NCBI GenBank assembly: GCA_021732785.1
Contig: JAKFUG010000070.1
Location: 1 to 39,114 of the forward strand
From: Planctomycetaceae bacterium
GTDB lineage: Bacteria > Planctomycetota > Planctomycetia > Planctomycetales > Planctomycetaceae
Direction: 5' to 3'
Length of the DNA stretch: 39,114 nt
The notes beneath the pieces are model-generated. The model searched no databases. It was not told where the DNA came from and worked only from the letters and a program-made list of their open reading frames with translations. Shown here in pieces: positions 30,382 through 39,111 of the stretch. The position numbers and the translations under genes are program-made. Every line of letters starts with the position of its first letter. The stretch's first letter is position 1.

Positions 30382-33300
30382 ATGTCGAAGACGCAATGGA
30401 CACCGCAGCAGACCGCCGCGATTACGGCACGAGGGGTTTCCGTCGCGCTGTCCGCCGGGGCAGGGTGCGGGAAGACGTTTGTTCTGACACAGCGATTCCT
30501 CGCCCATCTCGAACCGGGTCCCGATCAAGCGGAACTGCGCTCGCTGGCGGCAATCACGTTTACTGACCGGGCCGCACGGGAGATGCGCGACCGCATTCGC
30601 TCGGCGTGTCAGCAGCGGCTCGAACAGTGTGCGGACGGTGATGTCGAACACTGGCTCGGCATCCTGCGCGGTTTGGACGCCGCCCGCATCAGCACGATCC
30701 ATTCGTTCTGCACGGGATTGCTACGGACGCACGCAGTGGAAGCGCAACTGGATCCGCGGTTCGCAGTGCTCGAACCGGCGCTGGCAGATACGCTGCGTGA
30801 AGAAGCGGCCAAGACGACATTGCATCGATTGTTGATCGCCGAGGATCCCGACGCCGAGGCGTATGTACTGCGGTTCGGACTGGAGCGCACGCAGGAACTG
30901 CTCGCGAGTCTGGTGGCCCAGCGGTTTCGGGTCGATTGGTCGCAACCGCATGATCCCACGACGGAAGAACTCGCACAGCGCTGGCTCACCGCGTGGAGCA
31001 CGGAAACGGTTCCCAAGCTCGCAAAGAAAGTCCGCGAGGCCGCATGCGTCCCTGCTGTGCTCGAGTTGTTATCGCAGCACGTGCCGACCCATGCGGCGAT
31101 GCGCGAGCGTTGCCTCACCGTTGTCGAACGGCTGTCGCCAGCCACCGAATGGACCGATCCGCTCGCAGAACTGACGGTTCTTCGTGAAGCGGCCAAGGTG
31201 CAAGGGGGCGGCGGGAAATCAGCGTGGGCCAGCGAGGAAATCTACGACGCCGTCAGCGGGCACTTCAAAGACCTGCGGGCCCAGATCGACAAGGTCATCG
31301 AGAAGCTCGACATCGATCCCGAAGACGTGACACTCGCCGCGGAACTGGCGTGTCAGGGATTGCGACTTACCCGGCAAGCGGTCGCGGAATACGAAGCCCG
31401 CAAGAAGACGGCGTCCGCGCTCGATTTCGACGATCTGCTGTTGCGCGCCCGCGATGTCCTGCGCGATCACCCCTCGGTGCGCGAACGCCTCGGAGCGGGA
31501 TTACGTCTGCTGATGGTCGATGAATTTCAGGACACCGACCCGGTGCAGGCGGAAATTGTCCGCATGCTGTGCGGTGCGGCTCTCACCCGCGGCAAACTCT
31601 TTCTTGTCGGCGATGTGAAGCAATCCATCTATCGTTTCCGTCGCGCGGACCCGACTGTGTTCGTAGAACTCCGCAAAGAGATTCCAACCGCCGGGCAATT
31701 GTCGCTCACGACGAATTTCCGCAGCCAGCCGGAGATCCTGCGGTTCGTGAACTTTGTGTTTTATCGCAAATTCCAGCCGCATTACGAACCTCTCGTGCCG
31801 TTTGATCCGGTGCAGTTGTCACCAAAGCCGACAATCGAATTTCTCTTCGCCGATCGCGATGCCGAGAATGCGCGCACCGGGGACACTGAAGAAGAACCGG
31901 ACGACGAAGACGATCCGAACGCGGCTCAATTGCGGGCGCGCGAAGCCGATTGGATGGCCCGCCGGTTGGCGAACATGCTTGCCGATCCCACGCCGCGGAT
32001 TCGGACTAAAGACCCGACGACCGGGCGGACGACCCTGCGGCGGGTCGAACCGGGCGACATCGTGATTCTGTTCCGGGCGCTCACGCATGTGTCGGTCTAC
32101 GAAAACGCGCTGCGAGACTACGGCCTCAACTATTACCTCGTCGGCGGCAAGACGTTTTATTCGCAGCAGGAGGTGTTCGATCTGTTGAATCTCTGCCGGT
32201 GTCTGGACGATCCGGATGACGTCGTGGCGTTGATCGGCGTGTTGCGGTCGCCGTTCTTTGGCTTCAACGATGACACGCTGCAAACACTTCGCCCCGACGA
32301 TGGCAACTGGTGGAACCGCCTGCAGACTCCCCCGGCAGCCAACCTCCCCGCCGCACAACTGGAGCGAGTTCGCTTCGCCGGCGAGACATTAGCGTGGTTG
32401 CGGAATCAGAAAGATCGGTTGCCGATCACCGAATTGCTTCACGCCGCCCTGGAACGAACGGGTTATGACGCCGCGCTTTTGGCGGAGTTTCTCGGTCGCC
32501 GCAAGGTGGCCAACCTGCGAAAACTGATCGATCAAGCCGCGACCTTTGACCGGGCGGAGACCTTCACGCTGCGGGATTTCGTCCATCGACTGCAAACGTC
32601 GGTCCTTGCCGAGACCGATGAAGAATTCGCGACCACGTTGCCCGAGAGTGGCGAAGTCATCCGCCTGATGTCGGTCCATCAATCGAAAGGGCTGGAGTTC
32701 CCCGTCGTGGTTGTCGCCGACATCAACCGCTACGGCAAAGCCCCCGGCAATGCGGCGTATCTGCACAGCGACTGGGGAGCGCTCGTCCGCATCCCGAAAG
32801 AGTTCGGGGAAGAACGCCCGCACCTCGGCTTGCAGATGCTCACCATCGAAGAACAGGACGCCGATCTCGATGAAACGCTACGGTTGTTTTATGTGGCTCT
32901 CACCCGTGCCGCCGATCATTTGATCCTCTCCGCGGGGACCGATCTGGAACGAACCCCGAAGTCGCCGTGGATGCGGTTGCTGGCGGAGCAGTTTCATCTC
33001 GACACCGGGTTGCCCAGGCACGATGCCATTCTCGGGAGCTACGGTTCCGCAGATGGTCCACAGTCCATCCCCGACGTCACCGCTCACAAAGCCCCGCCGA
33101 AAGCCGAGCGCGTCTCGCATCAGCGCGACACCATTCCGCTGACGGAGATCTACCCGAATTACACGCAGGCCGTTCCGTTGCCTTGGCCGGAATCCGCTCG
33201 AACGATCCTTCCCGATGACACGGCTCCGCGCTGGTGGAACGTCAGCCAACTCGAAGCGCTGGCCGAAATCATGTATCCCACGGAAGCCAAACCATGGACA

Positions 33301-33903
33301 CGACAGCGGGGCAACAACGAACCGGTCATCGCCGCGAGCGACCTTGGCACGCTCGTCCATGCGGTGCTGGAACGATGCGACTTTGCCCGGCCCGAGAGTT
33401 GGCCCGATGAAATCGCCCCGGCAGCCAGGCGGGCGCGAATGATGCTCACGCCGGAAATGCACGATGCCGCCGCGCAATTGCTGGAGAATCTCGAGGCCTC
33501 CGGCGTGATGCGGGAAATCAGCACGGCGACCACGATCTTGCGCGAAGTCGAATTCGTGTATCCGTTCACACGGTCTTCAAATGGCGAAGTGTGCAACATC
33601 ATCACCGGCACGTGCGATCTCATCTATCGCACCGCCGCCGGGGAGTGGAAGCTCATCGATTTCAAGACCGGGTTGTTCGATCCGAAGAGCAGCGATGCCG
33701 CGCTGGCCACGCCCTATCGCTGGCAACTCGCGCTGTATGCGTGGGCGTTTCGCGATTGGAAGCAGACGGCGTTGACTTCGCAATCGCTGGTCTACGTGCA
33801 ACCGCGCGTGCGCGTGGTGCCGCTGGTGATGGATGCGGAATTGGAACGATCGCTGCGGGAGCAGTTGGAGAACGTGATTGCCATGGAACGATCCCGATGG
33901 TGA
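30382..33903 (+). CDS. addA: AddA-type helicase-nuclease (UvrD-family, DNA repair)
   Basis: This 1173-residue SF1 helicase with C-terminal nuclease belongs to the RecBCD-like end-processing enzymes. Walker A is SAGAGCGKT (24-32). ITFTDRAAREM, a Walker B VDEFQDTDPVQ (about 379-389) and GDVKQSIYRFRRADP follow, then TTNFRS, SVHQSKGLEFPVV (about 763) and FYVALTRAADHLIL. The PD-(D/E)XK nuclease (about 1075-1100) has GTCDLIY and WKLIDFKTG, giving the Asp and Asp-Lys active-site residues. AddAB resects double-strand breaks for RecA recombination. AGGG precedes the ATG. No addB lies beside it, so the partner must be elsewhere or absent. Cytosolic. Length is typical of AddA. Confidence 0.92.
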   Translation: MSKTQWTPQQTAAITARGVSVALSAGAGCGKTFVLTQRFLAHLEPGPDQAELRSLAAITFTDRAAREMRDRIRSACQQRLEQCADGDVEHWLGILRGLDAARISTIHSFCTGLLRTHAVEAQLDPRFAVLEPALADTLREEAAKTTLHRLLIAEDPDAEAYVLRFGLERTQELLASLVAQRFRVDWSQPHDPTTEELAQRWLTAWSTETVPKLAKKVREAACVPAVLELLSQHVPTHAAMRERCLTVVERLSPATEWTDPLAELTVLREAAKVQGGGGKSAWASEEIYDAVSGHFKDLRAQIDKVIEKLDIDPEDVTLAAELACQGLRLTRQAVAEYEARKKTASALDFDDLLLRARDVLRDHPSVRERLGAGLRLLMVDEFQDTDPVQAEIVRMLCGAALTRGKLFLVGDVKQSIYRFRRADPTVFVELRKEIPTAGQLSLTTNFRSQPEILRFVNFVFYRKFQPHYEPLVPFDPVQLSPKPTIEFLFADRDAENARTGDTEEEPDDEDDPNAAQLRAREADWMARRLANMLADPTPRIRTKDPTTGRTTLRRVEPGDIVILFRALTHVSVYENALRDYGLNYYLVGGKTFYSQQEVFDLLNLCRCLDDPDDVVALIGVLRSPFFGFNDDTLQTLRPDDGNWWNRLQTPPAANLPAAQLERVRFAGETLAWLRNQKDRLPITELLHAALERTGYDAALLAEFLGRRKVANLRKLIDQAATFDRAETFTLRDFVHRLQTSVLAETDEEFATTLPESGEVIRLMSVHQSKGLEFPVVVVADINRYGKAPGNAAYLHSDWGALVRIPKEFGEERPHLGLQMLTIEEQDADLDETLRLFYVALTRAADHLILSAGTDLERTPKSPWMRLLAEQFHLDTGLPRHDAILGSYGSADGPQSIPDVTAHKAPPKAERVSHQRDTIPLTEIYPNYTQAVPLPWPESARTILPDDTAPRWWNVSQLEALAEIMYPTEAKPWTRQRGNNEPVIAASDLGTLVHAVLERCDFARPESWPDEIAPAARRARMMLTPEMHDAAAQLLENLEASGVMREISTATTILREVEFVYPFTRSSNGEVCNIITGTCDLIYRTAAGEWKLIDFKTGLFDPKSSDAALATPYRWQLALYAWAFRDWKQTALTSQSLVYVQPRVRVVPLVMDAELERSLREQLENVIAMERSRW

Positions 33904-33931
33904 TCTCCCTCTTCACGACCCGCGTGGCCGT

Positions 33932-34048
33932 GGTCCCTTCTCCCCCGTCCGCGGGGGAGAAGGTGTCCGAAGGACGGATGAGGGGGCGTGCGTATCCATC
34001 AGCCCCCTCACCCTAACCCTCTCCCCCGCGGACGGGGGCGAGGGGACC
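33932..34048. repeat. Long imperfect inverted repeat between addA and cbiO
   Basis: GGTCCCTTCTCCCCCGTCCG... (33932 onward, about 32 bases) is nearly the reverse complement of the stretch ending at 34048. Inside, GGATGAGGGGGC pairs approximately with GCCCCCTCACCC. The CCCTCACCCTAACCC core is a repeat type I recall from intergenic regions of varied bacteria. It sits between the convergent addA and cbiO genes and may act as a bidirectional terminator. Confidence 0.7.
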
Positions 34049-34063
34049 GGATGGTATGATTCT

Positions 34064-34840
34064 TCAAAAAGTTGACGTCGGGCGAAGCCGCCACGGGACT
34101 TCCAGTCCGTGACGTTCCATCAGCAGTTCATCCGACAGAATCTGCGTCGGCACCCCTTCCGATTGAATCCGACCTTCGTCGAGCAGCACCACGCGGTCGC
34201 ACAGATCGAGCACGAGATCGAGATCGTGCGTGGCAACAATCACCGTCACCGGAAGCGCTCGCAGGATCTTCAACAACTGCCGGCGGGCACGGGGATCGAG
34301 ATTACTGGACGGTTCATCCAGCACCAGTACCTTCGGCTGACACGCCAGCACGCCCGCCAGACAGACGCGCTTCCGTTCGCCGTAACTGAGATGCCCCGGA
34401 TTGAGATTGCCCACGAGCGGCAACCCGACGGCGGTCAGGCTGTCCGTCACCCGCGATTGTGTTTCCGTGGCGTCACAACCGAGCAGTTTCGGTCCGAAGG
34501 CCACGTCTTCGGCCACTGTCGCGGCGAAGAGTTGATCGTCCGGGTCTTGAAACACAAAACCGACGTGTTGCCGGACCGTCCGCAAGCGCTCGGTGATGAC
34601 GGGCGCACCGTCGATCCATACGGCACAATGTTGCCCGTCGCTCACCGGAACCGTCGGTAGCAGACCGATCAGGTGCATGAGCAGCGTCGATTTCCCCGCG
34701 CCGCTCGGACCGACAATGGCCACGCGCGAACCGGTGGCCCACGTGGCCGAAAGGTCGTTGAGAACTTTCCGGCCGCTGGGATAGGCGAACGTCAGACGGC
34801 GGAGTTCAATCGCGGGGGGAGAGCCGTTCAGTTCAGCCAC
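34064..34840 (-). CDS. cbiO: Energy-coupling factor ABC transporter ATPase (Co/Ni)
   Basis: This 258-residue ABC ATPase powers the ECF metal importer. Walker A GPSGAGKST (44-52), Q-loop FQDPDDQLF (97-105), signature LSYGE (151-155), Walker B VLVLDEP (171-177) and switch His205 are all present. FQDPDDQLFAATVAEDVAFGP is the CbiO/EcfA-type consensus. The start is taken at the GTG at 34840, overlapping the cbiQ stop by 13 bases, with GGGACGG upstream. The longer open frame inside cbiQ is rejected. It is the last gene of the cbiM-cbiQ-cbiO operon. Only one ATPase gene is present, as usual for CbiMNQO systems, so a homodimer is expected. Confidence 0.92.
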   Translation of the reverse strand: MAELNGSPPAIELRRLTFAYPSGRKVLNDLSATWATGSRVAIVGPSGAGKSTLLMHLIGLLPTVPVSDGQHCAVWIDGAPVITERLRTVRQHVGFVFQDPDDQLFAATVAEDVAFGPKLLGCDATETQSRVTDSLTAVGLPLVGNLNPGHLSYGERKRVCLAGVLACQPKVLVLDEPSSNLDPRARRQLLKILRALPVTVIVATHDLDLVLDLCDRVVLLDEGRIQSEGVPTQILSDELLMERHGLEVPWRLRPTSTF

Positions 34841-35433
34841 CGTTCCGTCCCATCCCAGCCGCGGGCCACCATCGCGCGGTGCGTTCGTTCGGCCCGATCG
34901 ATGCCTCGCAGCAGTAGCAGGCCCATCCGTTGCACCGCCGCGAGCCACGACGCCCACCCCGGCGGCGTTCCTCCGGCCCGCGCTTGCTGCGCACGAATGA
35001 GCCGTTCGTGTTCATCCCACAACACCACCACGTACCGCAACAGGGAACTCAGAATCGCCACCAGGGCGGCGGGGCAATACCAACGGCGTAACAGTTGAAT
35101 CAATTCTGCGGCAGTCATCACCTGCATGAGCCACAGGCCGCCGAGAAATGCCACAAGCATCCGCAACATCAGTGCCGCCACGGCAATAGCGGCATCGGTA
35201 TCGCCACGGGAGACCAGCCCGGCCGAACCCATCAGCAACGCCACTCCCGCGAATTGCTTGCCGCGCCGCCACAGCACCGCGCTGGGAGTTTCCACCAGCG
35301 CATGGGCCACGAACGCGATCACCGCCAGCAAGGCGATGGCGGGCCAGCGTTCTGCGGGCAATAACCCCGCGAGGAGCAACAGCGTCAGGACAAAGCCGAG
35401 TTTGAATTCGCTGGGGGATGGGTTGTTCGTCAT
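34828..35433 (-). CDS. cbiQ: ECF transporter transmembrane protein (CbiQ/EcfT)
   Basis: This 201-residue membrane protein couples CbiO to the metal-binding component. Four or five hydrophobic segments are seen (FVLTLLLLAGLLP, AIALLAVIAFVAHAL, VALLMGSAGL, LMLRMLVAFLGGLWLMQV and more). A C-terminal amphipathic coupling region follows, with the EcfT signature-type RAMVARGWDG near 186-195. It is shorter than the roughly 250 residues usual for CbiQ. The ATG at 35433 begins a short polar N-terminus. It overlaps cbiO by 13 bases and follows cbiM by 118 bases of low-complexity spacer with TCAGTG repeats. The family call is good; the metal is set by the S-component. Confidence 0.85.
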   Translation of the reverse strand: MTNNPSPSEFKLGFVLTLLLLAGLLPAERWPAIALLAVIAFVAHALVETPSAVLWRRGKQFAGVALLMGSAGLVSRGDTDAAIAVAALMLRMLVAFLGGLWLMQVMTAAELIQLLRRWYCPAALVAILSSLLRYVVVLWDEHERLIRAQQARAGGTPPGWASWLAAVQRMGLLLLRGIDRAERTHRAMVARGWDGTERWLN

Positions 35434-35551
35434 TTGTCAGTGGTCAGTTGTTCGTTGTCAGTGGGAATGAATCGTTTCCGACAGCCCGTTTCTCCGCTTG
35501 CGGTTTCGCGCCCCGCGCCGACACTACACAGTGGTTGCCAACATCAACACC

Positions 35552-36499
35552 TCACGGTGTCGCACGTTGCAACCACCGGCTCAAACCCCATCCGAGACAC
35601 AGCACCACGATTGTCCCCAGCAACCCCGCAAGCGACACCGAAATCGCATCCCACCCGCTCGGCAAGGGCAGGGCGTAATCCGACAGCAGCAATGGGCGAT
35701 CCATTCCCAGCGAGTTGAACCCCGCCCGTTCGGCGACGGCTTCCAAGCCATCCGGCAACCCCGAAGCCCACGGTGAAGCCACCATCGCCACCACGGCGGC
35801 CGTCAAACCAAGTCCCCAGGCGGCGGAACGGAAGCGGGACGGTTCGACAGGTGCCGTTTCGCGCAGAATCAATTCCGGTCGCCGGGCCAGCAGGAATGCC
35901 ACCACGGCCCCCGTGATGCCGGCTTCTCCGACGGCGATCAGCGCGTGATACAGCAGCATCCAGACGGAGATTTGCCGCAGATCAAACGCAGCGTTGGATC
36001 GCGTCAAGGCAAACTCCAGACAGAACAGCCCGGCGGCGGCGAGGACCGAAAGGTACGCTGCAATGATCGCCGCAAACAGCGTCGGTTGCCGACCGGTGCC
36101 GAGCACTCGCCGCAGGAGTTGGTACGCTGCGCCGCCGCCCCAGGCACCGATCACCGCCATATTCACGATGTTCACGCCGAGGCTCAGCAGGCCGCCGTCC
36201 GCGAACAGCACGGCTTGCACCACGAGAACCAGCGAAAGCGCAATGCACCCGGCCCACGGTCCCAACACCACCGCCGCAAGAACGCCCCCCAGCAGATGTC
36301 CCGACACCGGCAGGCCAAACAGCGGAAAATTGACCATCTGCCCCGCAAAGATGACCGCGGCAAGCATTCCGGTGAGTGGAATCGCCCGATCTGCGAGTTC
36401 GGTCCGGAGACGACGCAGGCTGTAACCGACCGCCGCGACCGCCAGCGCCCCGCCGATCACGCAGACTTCCGGCCCCAGAATCCCGTCCCGAATGTGCAT
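35552..36499 (-). CDS. cbiM: Cobalt/nickel ECF transporter S-component CbiM with PDGLE domain
   Basis: This 315-residue protein begins MHIRDGILGPEVC. The N-terminal Met-His2 start is essential for metal binding in CbiM/NikM. Six or more hydrophobic segments and the conserved FPLFGLPVSGHLLGG and NIVNMAVIGAWGG segments follow. Residues from about 228 carry a fused CbiN/PDGLE-type domain (SGLPDGLEAVAERAG plus two membrane helices), so no separate cbiN is needed. The sequence does not settle Co2+ or Ni2+; NikM proteins look alike. GGCGGGA lies just before the ATG. The upstream 200 bases show no B12 riboswitch box and no recognised NikR operator. First gene of the operon. Confidence 0.9.
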   Translation of the reverse strand: MHIRDGILGPEVCVIGGALAVAAVGYSLRRLRTELADRAIPLTGMLAAVIFAGQMVNFPLFGLPVSGHLLGGVLAAVVLGPWAGCIALSLVLVVQAVLFADGGLLSLGVNIVNMAVIGAWGGGAAYQLLRRVLGTGRQPTLFAAIIAAYLSVLAAAGLFCLEFALTRSNAAFDLRQISVWMLLYHALIAVGEAGITGAVVAFLLARRPELILRETAPVEPSRFRSAAWGLGLTAAVVAMVASPWASGLPDGLEAVAERAGFNSLGMDRPLLLSDYALPLPSGWDAISVSLAGLLGTIVVLCLGWGLSRWLQRATP

Positions 36500-36705
36500 G
36501 CTGTCCCGCCAGATTGGTCGCCATGTTGAAGTTCGTACTGTATCGACGTCGCGCCCCCGGTTGCAAACTGTGCGGCGATTGAAACCGGGAGTCGGTCATT
36601 CTGCGAAGCGGCAAGCGTCACAAGGTTCGCATTGACCGAAATGCCCGTTCTGTCCTATCTTCCCGCCATCCCTTCCTCCCTTTCATTTCGTGGAAAACCC
36701 GTCCA

Positions 36706-37578
36706 GTGCCGGTCGCTGACCGTTTCCGCTGCGCGCGTTGGCTTGCGGTCGTGATCATCACGGCGGCGACGCTGGGGGGGTGTGCGCTCTTCGGACCATC
36801 GGAAGAAGCGCTCAAAAACTCGACATCCCGTGGGGGATTGCCGGCCTTGCGCCCCGCCACCGACGCGGTGCAGTTGCAGATTGTGTTCATCGAGCGGCCG
36901 AGCGATGACGCCCTGGCATCGAAGCTGGTCTGGCAGGAACTCGATCAGATCGGAGCGCTTCCGCCGGCAACGCGAACGCTGCTTATCGATCACGGCTTTC
37001 GAGTTGGCCAGACAGGTGCGAGCCCGCCCCCGGCGATGCAGACCTTGCTCGGCCTTACGGAAGAGGTAGTGACCGACGATTTGAACGACGATCGTCTAAT
37101 TCGCGGTCGCCGAATGGGTTTACGCAGCGGCCAGGAAACGGAGCTGGCCACGAGCGACTCCGTTCCGGAATGCCGCATGATCTACGTTTCCAGCGGCGAC
37201 GAAGAAACCATCGAATATGCTCAGGCGCGGTGCGTACTGCGATTAAAACCCGTTCGTCAGCAGGATGGTTGGGTGCGGTTGGAGTTCACCCCGGAAGTGC
37301 ATCACGGGGCGGCCCAAATGCGACCGACGCCCAGCGACGAAGGATGGGCTCTGCGCGGCGGACAGAAAATCGATGTCCGCCATGCGTTGAAATTCAGCGT
37401 GACATTGAGCACCGGCGATTTCCTGGTCATCGGTTGCAACGGCAAGAACGCGGATCTTCCCGGCAGCCGGTTCTTCCGCCGTCAGACCGAAAACGCGGGA
37501 GAACAGCAGCGGTTGCTCGTGGTCCGAGTCGCGGATGCGGGAATGACAACGACGAATGATTCCACCGTGAATCGCTGA
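36706..37578 (+). CDS. Lipoprotein, function unknown
   Basis: This 290-residue protein has a clear lipoprotein leader: a basic N-terminus, the hydrophobic WLAVVIITAATL segment and lipobox LGGC, with the modified Cys at residue 26. The mature part is of mixed beta character with QLQIVFIERPSDDALASKLV, LLIDHGFRVGQTG and EVVTDDLNDDRLI, then CRMIYVSSGDEETIEYAQAR and LRLKPVRQQDGWVRLEFTPE. That pattern recalls planctomycete envelope proteins with secretin-N-like segments, but no family is certain. The start is a GTG at 36706 with only a weak GTGGAAA upstream. The 206-base gap before it is divergent from cbiM. Confidence 0.75.
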   Translation: MPVADRFRCARWLAVVIITAATLGGCALFGPSEEALKNSTSRGGLPALRPATDAVQLQIVFIERPSDDALASKLVWQELDQIGALPPATRTLLIDHGFRVGQTGASPPPAMQTLLGLTEEVVTDDLNDDRLIRGRRMGLRSGQETELATSDSVPECRMIYVSSGDEETIEYAQARCVLRLKPVRQQDGWVRLEFTPEVHHGAAQMRPTPSDEGWALRGGQKIDVRHALKFSVTLSTGDFLVIGCNGKNADLPGSRFFRRQTENAGEQQRLLVVRVADAGMTTTNDSTVNR

Positions 37579-37619
37579 TTCTCGCTTTGCGCTTTGCCGA
37601 CGCCAAAGATCGCGACGTC

Positions 37620-37651
37620 AAAAAAGAGACCCAGCCATAAGAATGGCTGGG
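37620..37651 (-). terminator. Intrinsic terminator of fba
   Basis: Read on the minus strand, CCCAGCCAT (complement of 37643-37651) pairs with ATGGCTGGG (complement of 37630-37638) around TCTT. TCTC and six T (complement of 37620-37625) follow. It lies 57 bases after the fba stop. Its stem covaries with the hairpin at 28313-28334. Confidence 0.88.
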
Positions 37652-37707
37652 CTTCCGGGTTGAATGATCGCAAACCTTGTGATTTGCAAAGCGGCAAGCG
37701 ATGGTCG

Positions 37708-38748
37708 TTAGACTTTCCCGAACAGCGTTTTGCCGCTGCTGAGCAAATCTTCGCACGCTTCCGCCATCCGCTTCGCCATGCCTTCTTCGGCTTTCTTGAG
37801 GTAGCTGCGGGGATCGTAGGCCTTCTTGTCGCCAATCTCGCCGTCCACCATCAGCACGCCGGCGTAGTTCTTGAACATGTGTTCGACGATCGGCCGCGTG
37901 AACGCATACTGCGTGTCGGTGTCGATGTTCATCTTGATCACGCCGTAGGCCAGCGTTTCGCGGATTTGTTCCGTCGGCGTGCCCGATCCGCCGTGGAAGA
38001 CGAGGTCGAATTCCGCCTGCTTGCCGTACTTGGCGATGACCGCATCCTGACCGCTCTTGAGAATATCTGGACGCAACCGTACCGCACCCGGCTTGTAGTG
38101 ACCGTGTACGTTGCCGAAGGTCGCGGCGAACATGTACCGGCCCTGTCCCTTCAGCGCTTCGCACACGGCGAGCATGTCTTCCGGCGTCGTGTAGAGTTTG
38201 TCGTCGGGAACATGTTCGTGCTCGGAACCCGCGGCACCGTCTTCTTCACCGCCGACAACGCCGGCTTCCACTTCGAGAATGATTTCGTTCGGCGCACACA
38301 GCTTCAGCAGTTCGAGCGACAACGCCATGTTTTCGGCGAGTGGCAAGTTCGAGGCGTCGAGCATGTGCGACTGGAACAGGTTGCCGAGTCCCGCAGCACG
38401 ACGCTTCGCGGTTTCCTGGATCAGCGGCTTGAGGAAATCGTCGACATTCTTCGGCGGGCAATGGTCGGTATGCAGGGCGACCAGCACGTTGTGCTTCTCG
38501 GCCAACCGGTGCGTGGCTTCGGCGAGAACCACCGTGCCGAGAACGCGTTCTTTAAGGGCCAACCCGGCGGCGAAATCTCCGGCTCCGGTCGAGAACTGAA
38601 TGATGCCGTCCGACTTCTGATCGCTGTAGGCTTTCAGTGCGGCATTGATGGAACTGAGCGACGTGCAGTTGACGGCGGGGTACGCATAATTCCCGGCCTG
38701 GGCGGCTTCGAGCATCGCGGCATATTGCTTGGGTGTCGCAATCGGCAT
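37708..38748 (-). CDS. fbaA: Class II fructose-bisphosphate aldolase
   Basis: This 346-residue zinc-dependent aldolase (type A, FbaA-like) cleaves fructose 1,6-bisphosphate to dihydroxyacetone phosphate and glyceraldehyde 3-phosphate. The zinc/catalytic region VALHTDHCPPKNVDDFLKPL (about 90-109), EVEAGVVGGEEDG, the zinc-site TFGNVHGHYKPGAV (about 210-223), VFHGGSGTPTEQI and VIKMNIDTDTQYAF are all intact. Length is typical. AGGAAG lies eight bases before the ATG. The gene is monocistronic, with a terminator at 37620-37651. Cytosolic glycolysis/gluconeogenesis. Confidence 0.96.
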   Translation of the reverse strand: MPIATPKQYAAMLEAAQAGNYAYPAVNCTSLSSINAALKAYSDQKSDGIIQFSTGAGDFAAGLALKERVLGTVVLAEATHRLAEKHNVLVALHTDHCPPKNVDDFLKPLIQETAKRRAAGLGNLFQSHMLDASNLPLAENMALSLELLKLCAPNEIILEVEAGVVGGEEDGAAGSEHEHVPDDKLYTTPEDMLAVCEALKGQGRYMFAATFGNVHGHYKPGAVRLRPDILKSGQDAVIAKYGKQAEFDLVFHGGSGTPTEQIRETLAYGVIKMNIDTDTQYAFTRPIVEHMFKNYAGVLMVDGEIGDKKAYDPRSYLKKAEEGMAKRMAEACEDLLSSGKTLFGKV

Positions 38749-39049
38749 TCAACATCTTCCTGGGAAATCGAGGCGGGGAAACCGCCCAAGGGGTCAAAGA
38801 TCAAGTTTCGTTCACGCGACACACAGCAGCGCGCACCGGTCGCTCCCCGATGGTCTACCACCCGCACGCCGAGAACGCAACCGTCGCGGTGAATCGATGA
38901 TGCAGCGCAAACATTTAGCCGCGACGCGCAGTCCGCGGAGGGGAGCGCACGACCCGTGTTGCGCGTTCCATACAGCGCTCCCCTGTCGGCAACGCCGTGA
39001 CGGATTTCTGTGCGAGGAAAAGCGGTCTTTACGCAGAAGAGGAGAAATG
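38749..39049. other. fba upstream region with one palindrome
   Basis: This stretch holds no supported gene. A perfect palindrome, GGGGAGCGC (38940-38948) with GCGCTCCCC (38975-38983), is present about 190 bases upstream of fba. No convincing sigma-70 promoter was identified by eye. Confidence 0.5.
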
Positions 39050-39111
39050 AAAAAAGCCAGACTCCCCGGTTTACTCCACTGAGCACGCGTCAGCGGGAAA
39101 GGAGTCTGGCT
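39050..39111 (-). terminator. Terminator of a minus-strand gene beyond the window
   Basis: On the minus strand AGCCAGACTCC (complement of 39101-39111) pairs with GGAGTCTGGCT (complement of 39055-39065), followed by six T (complement of 39050-39055). The 35-base loop has extra pairing potential. It implies that a minus-strand gene ends just to the right of position 39114. Confidence 0.75.

Noticed and set aside
36523-36582. 19-codon plus-strand frame ending PGCKLCGD, like the start of a glutaredoxin
   Set aside because: It stops right after the CxxC, has no downstream continuation in other frames and no ribosome-binding site; probably chance.
36500-36705. Cobalamin riboswitch or NikR operator upstream of cbiM
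   Set aside because: No B12-box sequence and no GTATGA/TCATAC dyad could be found on the minus strand.
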